A stretch of DNA of 8,284 nucleotides. It comes from Bifidobacterium breve. GTDB taxonomy: Bacteria; Actinomycetota; Acidimicrobiia; Acidimicrobiales; Ilumatobacteraceae. The stretch lies in the NCBI GenBank assembly GCA_943325435.2, contig CALPPK020000032.1, positions 1 to 8,284 of the forward strand. The letters run 5' to 3'. Within the stretch, counting starts at the first letter, position 1, and each line of letters starts with the position of its first letter. The position numbers and the translations under genes are program-made. Positions 1-6,543 of the stretch are shown here, piece after piece. The notes beneath the pieces were generated by a model. It was not told where the DNA came from. It searched no databases and saw nothing but the letters and a program-made list of their open reading frames with translations.

Positions 1-353
1 CAGAAGGCTCTGGAGTTTCCGATTCTTGGCTTGAAAAAGCTGTTGCGGTTGTACGCCGTACGCGTTCACATGCTGACTTGCGTGTCGGTTCATCAGTTCG
101 AGGTGCAGTTGACTTTGCCAAAGTTGCAGTGTCGTTAGCTGAACTTCGTGAAGCAAACATAGAGAACCCAAGTGTCGGAGTTGATTCAGCATTGGTTGCA
201 TTGTCTGGTCGCGTACGTGTGCGCGAAGGCAGCGTGCGAACCGCTGAAGAAATCGTTACCGAAATCTGGCAAGACGTGTTTGGTCGAACCGAAGGGGACG
301 CCAACGGGGGAAAAGTGACGGCCCCGACAGGGGCGGACACGACCTCCCGCTAA
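1..353 (+). CDS. MoxR-family AAA+ ATPase, C-terminal part (5' end outside window)
   Basis: This is the C-terminal lid of a MoxR-type AAA+ ATPase. The frame is open from the window edge (first full codon at 3) to TAA at 351-353. The Walker motifs lie upstream and are not visible. The stretch 'RVGSSVRGA' (84-104) matches the sensor-2 segment of MoxR proteins ('GASPRxA'), with the sensor-2 Arg at 99-101, and is followed by the helical lid. MoxR ATPases usually work with a VWA-domain partner as chaperones that insert metal or mature enzyme complexes (RavA/ViaA, NorQ/NorD, CoxD/CoxE), and a VWA gene follows directly here. The last 13 zero-frame residues, after the GGGAAAA run at 308-314, are low in complexity and end in a short tail. 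This suggests the tail may be only one of two alternative C-termini, the other reached by -1 frameshifting. Family assignment is fairly secure; the substrate is unknown. Confidence 0.75.
   Translation, partial: EGSGVSDSWLEKAVAVVRRTRSHADLRVGSSVRGAVDFAKVAVSLAELREANIENPSVGVDSALVALSGRVRVREGSVRTAEEIVTEIWQDVFGRTEGDANGGKVTAPTGADTTSR
292..334 (+). promoter_or_regulatory. Candidate programmed -1 ribosomal frameshift signal joining MoxR and VWA frames
   Basis: Three elements occur in the order seen at dnaX-type -1 sites. An SD-like AAGGGG lies at 292-297, 10 nt before the heptamer. The heptamer GGGAAAA at 308-314 is phased G GGA AAA in the ATPase frame (codons GGA 309-311, AAA 312-314). A hairpin GCCCC-GACA-GGGGC lies at 321-334, six nt downstream. 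A -1 slip moves ribosomes exactly into the frame of the VWA gene, which is open from 248 to 1267. The elements are read directly from the sequence; their function is inferred. An indel error in the G5A4 run would leave the same frame pattern. Confidence 0.5.
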
Positions 354-460
354 CGAAAGAGGGCGACGAAGCAGATCAAGCTGTCGCTGAAGCAGGAAAG
401 CGCACCACGTCTCGTCGTGACCTTTCCCGTCATGAAAATTTCGAAAACATCTCGCCAGAA

Positions 461-1270
461 GTGGGCGAACTTGATGAAGTTGCTGTCGACGAAGCAATGC
501 AGAACAGCCCTGACGAAATGCTGGGCATGCTTGCTGATCTAACTGGCGCAACAGACCCCGCATTACGCGCGTTGGCTCAACGGTTAGCAGGACGTCTAAT
601 GCTTGATATCGGAAATCGTGGTCGTACTCGACCAAATGGTGTTGGAAAGATGGAAGAACAGGCGTATCGACCTGATGCAGGCGATATTGACATTGACGCA
701 AGCCTTGACGCCATCAGTGAAGCTCGTAATGGAATTGCTCTTGACCCGGAACGTTTGCGTATTCGTGGATGGCGTAAGCCAGGGACTGCTTTTTGTTTGC
801 TTCTCGACCGCAGCGGATCAATGGGTGGTAAACCACTTGCAACATCGGCCGTTGCCACTGGCGCTATTGCTAGTCGGTGTCCAGAGGATTACAGCGTTAT
901 TGCATTCGGAAAAGATGTGGTGGTCACAAAATCACAAGATGTTCCGAAATCAAGCGAGCGTGTTATCAACGATGTGTTGACATTGCGTGGTCACGGCACA
1001 ACTGATTTGGCAGGTGCGTTACTTGCGGGGCAACAGCAACTTTCTCGCTCGCGAGCTGGCCGTCGAGTAGCGATACTTCTCTCTGACTGTCGTGCCACTG
1101 TTGATGGCGATGCAGAAGCGGCAGCTATGAGTATGGATGAAGTAATCGTGATTGCGCCGGCTGAAGATCATGATGAGGCAAAAGCCTTTGCAGATCGCAT
1201 TGGTGCGCGCATGGCATTAGTCAATGGGCCAAGCGAGATACCAGAAGTACTGGCGCGAGTTCTTGAATAA
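461..1270 (+). CDS. VWA-domain protein, ChlD/CoxE-like partner of MoxR ATPase (N-terminus uncertain)
   Basis: The protein has a helical N-terminal region and a C-terminal von Willebrand A domain. With the GTG at 461 as residue 1 it has 269 residues. The full MIDAS set is present: D116-x-S118-x-S120, T181 and D209, so a divalent metal can be bound. It would act as the adaptor of the upstream MoxR ATPase. GTG 461 is the first conventional start after the in-frame TGA at 245-247, but it has no convincing ribosome site and lies 108 nt beyond the ATPase stop. The same frame from about 356 to 460 looks coding: an acidic linker, then 'RRDLSRHENF', which resembles the N-terminus of related VWA proteins as I recall them. 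The true product is therefore probably longer, perhaps a fusion made by -1 frameshifting at 308-314, giving an AAA+/VWA protein of ChlD-like layout. Its stop at 1268-1270 directly abuts the convergent LCP gene. VWA identity is firm; the start is not. Confidence 0.8.
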   Translation: MGELDEVAVDEAMQNSPDEMLGMLADLTGATDPALRALAQRLAGRLMLDIGNRGRTRPNGVGKMEEQAYRPDAGDIDIDASLDAISEARNGIALDPERLRIRGWRKPGTAFCLLLDRSGSMGGKPLATSAVATGAIASRCPEDYSVIAFGKDVVVTKSQDVPKSSERVINDVLTLRGHGTTDLAGALLAGQQQLSRSRAGRRVAILLSDCRATVDGDAEAAAMSMDEVIVIAPAEDHDEAKAFADRIGARMALVNGPSEIPEVLARVLE

Positions 1271-2530
1271 CTAGAACTGACAGTTGGGATCGTCAATTGG
1301 AACAATCCCCTTAGTCGTTTGTTGAATCACAACTGCAGGAACTGTTGTGGTCGTTGTGCTGGTTGTTGTAGTCACCGCAGGCATTGGCATCGCAAGTCGG
1401 ATAACCGACAAAGTTGCTGACACTGAAGCAAGTTCAGTGAATTCTGCTGAAGGGGCGATGCTCGAAGTCTTCTTCAAGGTGGTTGACAAGCTTGCTTTGC
1501 CTTGGAACACAGCAAGAATTTTCTTTGACTGGTCACTTTCGAAATCAGGCATGATGACAGCCGCTTTGTCGACGACTTGCCCGATTCCCGGCATGGTGTA
1601 ACTGCCCATTGTGTTTGCATCAAAGTTCTTCATGGCCTGGCCTAGTTGAAGAACTGTAAGAGCATTGAGGCGGTCGTCTGTGATTACATTCTTCAATGCG
1701 GCGTTAAGAATCCCTGTTGCCACACGTGGGTTAGTCCGTGCTTTATCTAGGGCCTTCTTCACCAGACGTCGCATGAAATCTTGTTGGCGAGCAATGCGTC
1801 CCCAGTCAGACGACGGGTCAGTACGCCATTTCTTAAGTGCAGGGTCGTACCACTGATAATGACGAGAGCGCATATATGCGAGTGCGTGGTCGCCTTCAAA
1901 GGTGTAGCAAACATTGGCCTTCAATACCTTGAATCCGGTGCGTTTGTCTCGGGCCTTGGTCGCAAACGGCACGCGCACTCCACCCACGGCATCAATGACT
2001 TCTTTGAAAGCACAAAAGTCAATGTTGACGTAATGGTCAATCGGGATACCGAAGTTCTCTTTAATGGTGCGTATGAGACGGTTGGGGTTCTTCTTGTCGA
2101 AATTGGTGTTGATACGTCCGCGACGCGTTGAACCTGCTTGTGTCACCCACATGTCTCGAGGAAAGGAAAGAACAGCTGCCTGGTTGTCGATGGGGTTAAC
2201 TCGAATCACCATGATCGAGTCGCTACGTTCGCCGTATGCGGTGCGCTTTCCAAAGCCGCCTGCGTACGGTGAATCTTTGGCTATGCATGCATTGTTATCA
2301 GAACCGGTGATCAAGAAGTTTTTGGCTTTCAGGTCACCGATTGGTAAATCAAATCCGTTGGCATTGGGGTCAACTGAATCAATGGTGACAACTTTGCGGT
2401 TGTTAAGTTTCCAGTTCGCGTACAAAAGACCAGAGCCAGAAAGAATTGTTAGTACCGCAAGTGTGATGTTGGCGAGGAGAAAAACACGGTGCTTGCCAGA
2501 GCGGTTGGAGGAAGCGGTTTCATCTGACAT
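1271..2530 (-). CDS. LytR-CpsA-Psr (LCP) family cell-wall glycopolymer ligase
   Basis: LCP proteins transfer lipid-linked glycopolymers (arabinogalactan or teichoic-acid-like chains) to peptidoglycan on the outer face of the membrane. From the ATG at 2530 the protein has 419 residues: a short basic cytoplasmic end, one membrane helix at about 16-38, then the extracellular LCP domain. Family motifs are clear: 'KNFLITGSD' (70-78), 'RSDSI' (102-106), 'SFPRD' (122-126, with the catalytic-site Arg and Asp), 'IDHYVNIDF', 'LAYMRSRH' and 'DWGRIARQQ'. There is no clear C-terminal LytR_C domain; the tail has a Thr-rich run and ends in 'DPNCQF'. An in-frame TTG at 2566 would add 12 residues, but the ATG has AAGGG just upstream and gives a cleaner N-terminus. 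It lies 48 bp downstream of valS on the same strand, so readthrough from valS is likely, although a TACGGT box 9 nt before the ATG could start its own transcript. Confidence 0.9.
   Translation of the reverse strand: MSDETASSNRSGKHRVFLLANITLAVLTILSGSGLLYANWKLNNRKVVTIDSVDPNANGFDLPIGDLKAKNFLITGSDNNACIAKDSPYAGGFGKRTAYGERSDSIMVIRVNPIDNQAAVLSFPRDMWVTQAGSTRRGRINTNFDKKNPNRLIRTIKENFGIPIDHYVNIDFCAFKEVIDAVGGVRVPFATKARDKRTGFKVLKANVCYTFEGDHALAYMRSRHYQWYDPALKKWRTDPSSDWGRIARQQDFMRRLVKKALDKARTNPRVATGILNAALKNVITDDRLNALTVLQLGQAMKNFDANTMGSYTMPGIGQVVDKAAVIMPDFESDQSKKILAVFQGKASLSTTLKKTSSIAPSAEFTELASVSATLSVIRLAMPMPAVTTTTSTTTTTVPAVVIQQTTKGIVPIDDPNCQF
1332..1380 (-). repeat. Thr-codon tract encoding the low-complexity tail of the LCP protein
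   Basis: On the plus strand this is a run of gtt/gtg/gta triplets, which on the coding strand are mostly Thr codons. They encode the 'TTTTSTTTTTVP' stretch near the LCP C-terminus. Such Thr/Pro tails are common in exported proteins of Acidimicrobiia, probably as flexible or glycosylated linkers. The triplets differ in their third base, so the tract is maintained at protein level rather than being a pure DNA microsatellite. Confidence 0.6.
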
Positions 2531-2539
2531 GACCCTTAC

Positions 2540-2545
2540 ACCGTA
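2540..2545 (-). promoter_or_regulatory. Possible -10 box for the LCP gene
   Basis: TACGGT on the minus strand fits TAnnnT and lies 9 nt before the LCP ATG. The valS start has the same layout, TACGAT then 9 nt then ATG, and the two share TACG-T-TAAG over the aligned stretch. This suggests a near-leaderless internal start inside the valS-LCP unit. No good -35 is seen, so confidence is low. Confidence 0.25.
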
Positions 2546-2578
2546 CTTGCGTGGGCGGGCCGCCAACAGTCGTTGCGG

Positions 2579-5155
2579 CTAGACCTGTTGAATATTGGGC
2601 GCGAGGGTCACGTTCACAGTGATCTCGTTCGTATCTGCTGTGGAGATGCTCCACATTTCGACTGAGCCTGCATCAGCAATGTCTGCCCATCCAGCCGTGA
2701 TTGCAGACGCAGCATTGATGCTTGTGACAAATGACGCCTCGGTGACTACTGCTCGCTGGCTTACTTTGGCTTCAGTCTTTGCGCGCCGTATGACGCCGAT
2801 GGCGCCACAGATGGCGTCAAGAAGTTCGTCGTTCGGTCCAGCCGTTAGTCCGTCTGTCAGTGCCGAAGTTGTTGGCCATTGTGATTGGTGAACTGAACCG
2901 GATTGCCACCAGCTCCAAACCTCTTCAGTAACGAAGGGGAGAAGAGGTGCCAAGAGACGTTGCAAAGTTGAGAGTGCACGGCGCAATGCAGCACGTGCCG
3001 ACATGGCGCCCTCTTCAGTGTGACTGAGGTATCCGCGGGTCTTTACCAATTCCACATAGTCGTCGCAGAACCACCAGAAAAATTCCTCAGTGCGCTCAAG
3101 AACGCGTGCGTAATCAAAGGCTTCAAATGCAATTGTTGCTTCTTCAACTACACCAGCGAGGCGGTGCAGCATTGCAACGTCAATTGCTTCTGTCGGAACA
3201 ACATCATCGGCTACTTCACCAATGCCAAGAACAAACTTCGACACGTTCAACAATTTGGTGGCCAACTTGCGGCCAACCTTCATTTGGTCTTCACTAAACG
3301 CAGTGTCAACACCAGGGCGAGCACCAACGGCCCAGTAACGCACAGCGTCACTTCCGTATGAATCAAACAAATCAGCTGGCGTTACAACATTGCCCTTTGA
3401 TTTCGACATCTTCTTGCGGTCTGGGTCAAGAATCCAACCAGACAATGCAACATGCGACCATGGGGCAACATCATGTTCGAAGTGTGAACGAACCATGGTG
3501 GAGAACAACCACGTCCGAATGATGTCGTGGCCTTGCGGACGCACATCAAATGGAAACACGCGGTTGAACAGGTCATTGTCGTCTTGCCATTTACCAGCAA
3601 TCTGTGGTGTGAGTGAAGACGTTGCCCACGTGTCCATGACATCGGGATCACCAATAAAGCCACCTGGTTGCCCACGTTGAGCTTCTGTGTATCCGGCTGG
3701 AGCATCTGTGCTCGGATCAATTGGCAACAGCGATTCATCGGGAACTAGTGGTGAATCATGAAGCGTTTCACCCTGTGCATCAAGCGGATACCACACAGGT
3801 ACTGGCACGCCGAACCAACGTTGACGGCTGACAAGCCAGTCACCGTTAAGGCCTTCAACCCAGTTTGAATAACGATGTCGCATGTGATCAGGAAGCCACT
3901 GCAATCCGGCACCACGTGCCAGCAATGCATCGCGAAGCGCAACGTCACGTCCGCCATTGCGGATATACCACTGGCGACTAGTGACAATTTCTAGAGGGCG
4001 ATCACCTTTTTCGTAGAACTTCACGGGGTGTGTAATTGCGCGAGGTTCACCGATCATTTCGCCAGATGTAGTGAGCATTTCTGCAATTGCAGTTTGAGCT
4101 TGTTTGGCAGACTTTCCTACAAGTGATGCATAGTGCGCAAGACCAGCAGGGTCAGTTAGGCCACTTGGCGCATCACTAACAATGCGGCCATCGCGAGAAA
4201 TAATTGCGCGCATTGTCAATTGCAATTCGCGCCACCAGATGACGTCGGTGAGGTCGCCGAACGTACAGCACATTGCAATGCCTGTGCCCTTATCAATCTG
4301 CGCAAGAGGGTGAGCAAACACTGGTACCTCTACGTTGAACAGTGGCGTGCGAACTGTTTTTCCAAACAGTGGCTGATAACGCGGGTCATCAGGGTGTGCA
4401 ATAAGCGCAACACATGCAGGCAGAAGTTCAGGTCGTGTCGTATCGATTAGCACATCACCAGAACCGTCTGACTTGTGAAAGGCAATGGTGTGATACGCGC
4501 CTGGACGATCGCGATCTTCTAACTCTGCTTGAGCAACTGCGGTACGAAAATCAACGTCCCACAATGTTGGCGCTTCTTGTGTGTACGCCTCGCCGCGCGC
4601 AAGGTTGCGCAAAAAGCCGCGCTGGCTTGCACGACGTGAACGGTCTTCAATGGTGGTGTACAACAATGACCAGTCGACAGATAGTCCAAGACGACGGAAT
4701 AAATCTTCAAAAATCTTTTCGTCTTCTGCTGTGAGTTCTTCACACAACTCAATAAAGTTCGGCCGTGAGATAGGAACCGCGCGATGATCTTTTGGTGGGT
4801 CACCGCGAAACGGTGGCTCGAAGTTAGCTACATACGCAACTGATGCATCACACGACACGCCGTAATAGTTCTGTACGCGTCGCTCTGTGGGCAGGCCATT
4901 GTCATCCCATCCCATCGGGTAAAACACGCTCTTGCCGCGCATTCTCCAGAAACGAGCCACGGTGTCTGTATGGGTATAGGAAAACACGTGACCCATGTGC
5001 AACGAACCGCTGACCGTGGGCGGTGGTGTGTCTATGGAAAAGACATTGTCACGGGTAGCTGACCGGTCGAAGGCGTACGTGGCGTTCTGGTCCCATGCCG
5101 CGATCCACTTTGGCTCAACATTTTCGAGGGAGGGCTTCTCAGGGACACCGGACAT
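2579..5155 (-). CDS. valS: Valyl-tRNA synthetase, alternative short type
   Basis: It charges tRNA-Val with valine in the cytoplasm and edits misacylated Thr. It is a class I enzyme of 858 residues. The HIGH motif is 'HMGH' at 53-56 within 'PPTVSGSLHMGH'. The CP1 editing domain is marked by 'DTTRPELLPACVALIAHP' in the first third of the protein. KMSKS is at 582-586, and the anticodon-binding helical domain begins around 'FDYARVLERTEEFFWWFCDDYVE'. Where the standard bacterial enzyme has 'GTDHAGIATQ', this one has 'GWDDNGLPTERRVQ' (82-95), and the C-terminal coiled coil of the standard type is absent. Both traits point to the alternate ValS type found in some actinobacteria and alphaproteobacteria. 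The ATG at 5155 puts a short N-terminal segment before the catalytic core, and the start follows a TACGAT box by 9 nt, so the transcript is nearly leaderless. It is divergent from cysS and is followed by the LCP gene. Confidence 0.97.
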   Translation of the reverse strand: MSGVPEKPSLENVEPKWIAAWDQNATYAFDRSATRDNVFSIDTPPPTVSGSLHMGHVFSYTHTDTVARFWRMRGKSVFYPMGWDDNGLPTERRVQNYYGVSCDASVAYVANFEPPFRGDPPKDHRAVPISRPNFIELCEELTAEDEKIFEDLFRRLGLSVDWSLLYTTIEDRSRRASQRGFLRNLARGEAYTQEAPTLWDVDFRTAVAQAELEDRDRPGAYHTIAFHKSDGSGDVLIDTTRPELLPACVALIAHPDDPRYQPLFGKTVRTPLFNVEVPVFAHPLAQIDKGTGIAMCCTFGDLTDVIWWRELQLTMRAIISRDGRIVSDAPSGLTDPAGLAHYASLVGKSAKQAQTAIAEMLTTSGEMIGEPRAITHPVKFYEKGDRPLEIVTSRQWYIRNGGRDVALRDALLARGAGLQWLPDHMRHRYSNWVEGLNGDWLVSRQRWFGVPVPVWYPLDAQGETLHDSPLVPDESLLPIDPSTDAPAGYTEAQRGQPGGFIGDPDVMDTWATSSLTPQIAGKWQDDNDLFNRVFPFDVRPQGHDIIRTWLFSTMVRSHFEHDVAPWSHVALSGWILDPDRKKMSKSKGNVVTPADLFDSYGSDAVRYWAVGARPGVDTAFSEDQMKVGRKLATKLLNVSKFVLGIGEVADDVVPTEAIDVAMLHRLAGVVEEATIAFEAFDYARVLERTEEFFWWFCDDYVELVKTRGYLSHTEEGAMSARAALRRALSTLQRLLAPLLPFVTEEVWSWWQSGSVHQSQWPTTSALTDGLTAGPNDELLDAICGAIGVIRRAKTEAKVSQRAVVTEASFVTSINAASAITAGWADIADAGSVEMWSISTADTNEITVNVTLAPNIQQV

Positions 5156-5162
5156 AGGACTT

Positions 5163-5174
5163 AAATCGTAGGCT
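5163..5174. promoter_or_regulatory. Divergent overlapping -10 boxes for valS and cysS
   Basis: Only 26 bp (5156-5181) separate the two start codons. TACGAT on the minus strand (plus 5165-5170) lies 9 nt before the valS ATG, and TAGGCT on the plus strand (5169-5174) lies 7 nt before the cysS GTG. Both fit TAnnnT, and they share the TA at 5169-5170. Neither gene has a convincing Shine-Dalgarno site, so both transcripts are probably leaderless or carry leaders of 1-3 nt. The -35 regions are weak and fall inside the opposite gene. Confidence 0.45.
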
Positions 5175-5181
5175 TGTCAGA

Positions 5182-6543
5182 GTGCTGAACCTCTACGACA
5201 CCGCCACGCAAAGCGTGAAACCTCTGGCACTGCGCCAGCCGGGGTCGGTCAGCATCTATTTATGTGGTCCAACCGTCTACGGACCGCCCCATTTGGGTCA
5301 CGGCCGCGCCACTTTGGTCTATGACATCCTGCGCCGGTATCTCACCTGGACCGGTCTATCGGTACGCCTCGTTTCGAACATCACCGATATTGACGACAAG
5401 ATCATCGATCGCGCCAATACAGAAGGTCGCCCGTGGAGCGATATCACTCAGAAGTGCGAATCCGTGTGGTTTGAAGCCATGGGCAAGCTCGGTGTTCTTC
5501 GTCCGACTGATGTTCCACATGCCACTGAATATGTACAGAGCATGGTCGACATGATCAACACGTTGGTAACAGCAGACAATGCCTATGTCACCGATGATGG
5601 CGTGTACCTCAGCATTGCGAGTGTCCCTGACTATGGCTTACTTGCGCATCAAAGTCTTGACGACATGCTCAGCGGTGGTGGCGATCGCGAAGTGTTCGGC
5701 GCAAGCAATAAGCGTCATCCATCAGACTTTGCATTATGGAAATTCTCAAAACCAGGTGAGCCGTCATGGTCTTCACCATGGGGTGAAGGCAGGCCAGGCT
5801 GGCACAGCGAATGCGTTGTGATGAGTCTTGATCTTCTTGGTGAAGGTTTTGATCTTCATTGCGGTGGCGCAGACCTGCGTTTCCCTCATCATGAAAATGA
5901 ACGAGCACAAGCTGTTGCATTAGGTAAGACATTTGCAAACCATTGGATGCACAACGGATTTGTGGTTGACATTGAAGGCGAAAAGATGTCAAAGAGCCTT
6001 GGCAATGTGCTGAATCTCATTGACTTGCTTGAAAAGTATGACCCTCGCGCGTATCGCATGTTGCTTTTACAAACGCATTACCGCTCACCAACACGTGTTG
6101 GCCAAGAAAACATCGATGCATGTGTTTCCGCACTTGCAGGCCTTGATTCTTTCGCTGCTCGTACTGCTGAACATAGCAATGGCGCACCAGACCCAACAGT
6201 CATGAATCAGTTCACCACTGCAATGAACAACGATCTCGACACAACAACTGTGATGGCCTTGGTATTCGATTCGGTGCGTCGCGCCAACACCGCCATGGAT
6301 GCCGGTGACACTGCAACGGTCGCTTCGGTTCGTGCAGCAGTTATTGAAATACTCGGCGCACTTGGTCTTGAACTCTCGCTAGGTGATGACATTGATGCTG
6401 AAATAGTTGCAAAGGGCGTAGCACTTGATGCGGCGCGCAAAGCAAAAGATTTTGCAACCGCAGACACCTTGCGCGATGAACTGCAGTCACTCGGCTATGT
6501 TGTCGAGACATCGAAAGACGGGACGCGCATCCGACGTGGCTAA
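5182..6543 (+). CDS. cysS: Cysteinyl-tRNA synthetase
   Basis: It attaches cysteine to tRNA-Cys in the cytoplasm. It is a complete class I enzyme of 453 residues, close to the E. coli length. HIGH is 'HLGH' at 37-40 and KMSKS is at 268-272. The zinc ligands that select the cysteine thiol are all visible: C28 ('YLCGPT'), C211 ('WHSEC'), H236 and E240 ('HHENE'), with the spacing of the E. coli set. The anticodon-recognition helices end in '[20 protein letters not shown]' followed by the usual 'DGTRIRRG' tail. The mycothiol ligase MshC is a paralogue, but the 'CGPTVY' start, length and complete tail favour CysS. The GTG start at 5182 lies 7 nt after a TAGGCT box without an SD site, fitting leaderless translation. 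Its stop lies inside the next gene, the MFS exporter, which overlaps it by 8 bp. Confidence 0.97.
   Translation: MLNLYDTATQSVKPLALRQPGSVSIYLCGPTVYGPPHLGHGRATLVYDILRRYLTWTGLSVRLVSNITDIDDKIIDRANTEGRPWSDITQKCESVWFEAMGKLGVLRPTDVPHATEYVQSMVDMINTLVTADNAYVTDDGVYLSIASVPDYGLLAHQSLDDMLSGGGDREVFGASNKRHPSDFALWKFSKPGEPSWSSPWGEGRPGWHSECVVMSLDLLGEGFDLHCGGADLRFPHHENERAQAVALGKTFANHWMHNGFVVDIEGEKMSKSLGNVLNLIDLLEKYDPRAYRMLLLQTHYRSPTRVGQENIDACVSALAGLDSFAARTAEHSNGAPDPTVMNQFTTAMNNDLDTTTVMALVFDSVRRANTAMDAGDTATVASVRAAVIEILGALGLELSLGDDIDAEIVAKGVALDAARKAKDFATADTLRDELQSLGYVVETSKDGTRIRRG

Noticed and set aside
321..334. GCCCC/GGGGC hairpin as a transcription terminator of the MoxR gene.
   Set aside because: There is no T run after it, it lies before the stop codon, and coding sequence continues. 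Its position fits a frameshift stimulator better.
186..701. Long open frame on the minus strand across the MoxR/VWA junction.
   Set aside because: It is the antisense shadow of two clear coding regions. Its protein is rich in Gln, Arg and Cys with no recognisable domain.
2554..2564. GGCGG-G-CCGCC inverted repeat between valS and the LCP gene as a terminator.
   Set aside because: The loop would be a single base and no T run follows on either strand. It also lies between two genes likely read together.
2531..2566. TTG at 2566 as start of the LCP gene.
   Set aside because: ATG 2530 has an AAGGG close upstream and a -10-like box, and gives a typical short cytoplasmic end.
2064..2582. Open frame of 172 codons on the plus strand opposite the LCP gene.
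   Set aside because: It is fully antisense to a well-supported LCP gene, with no family resemblance.
6425..6535. Upstream extension of the MFS gene inside cysS.
   Set aside because: The added residues are basic and Cys/His-rich, unlike a transporter N-terminus. GTG 6536 gives a normal length and an 8-bp overlap.
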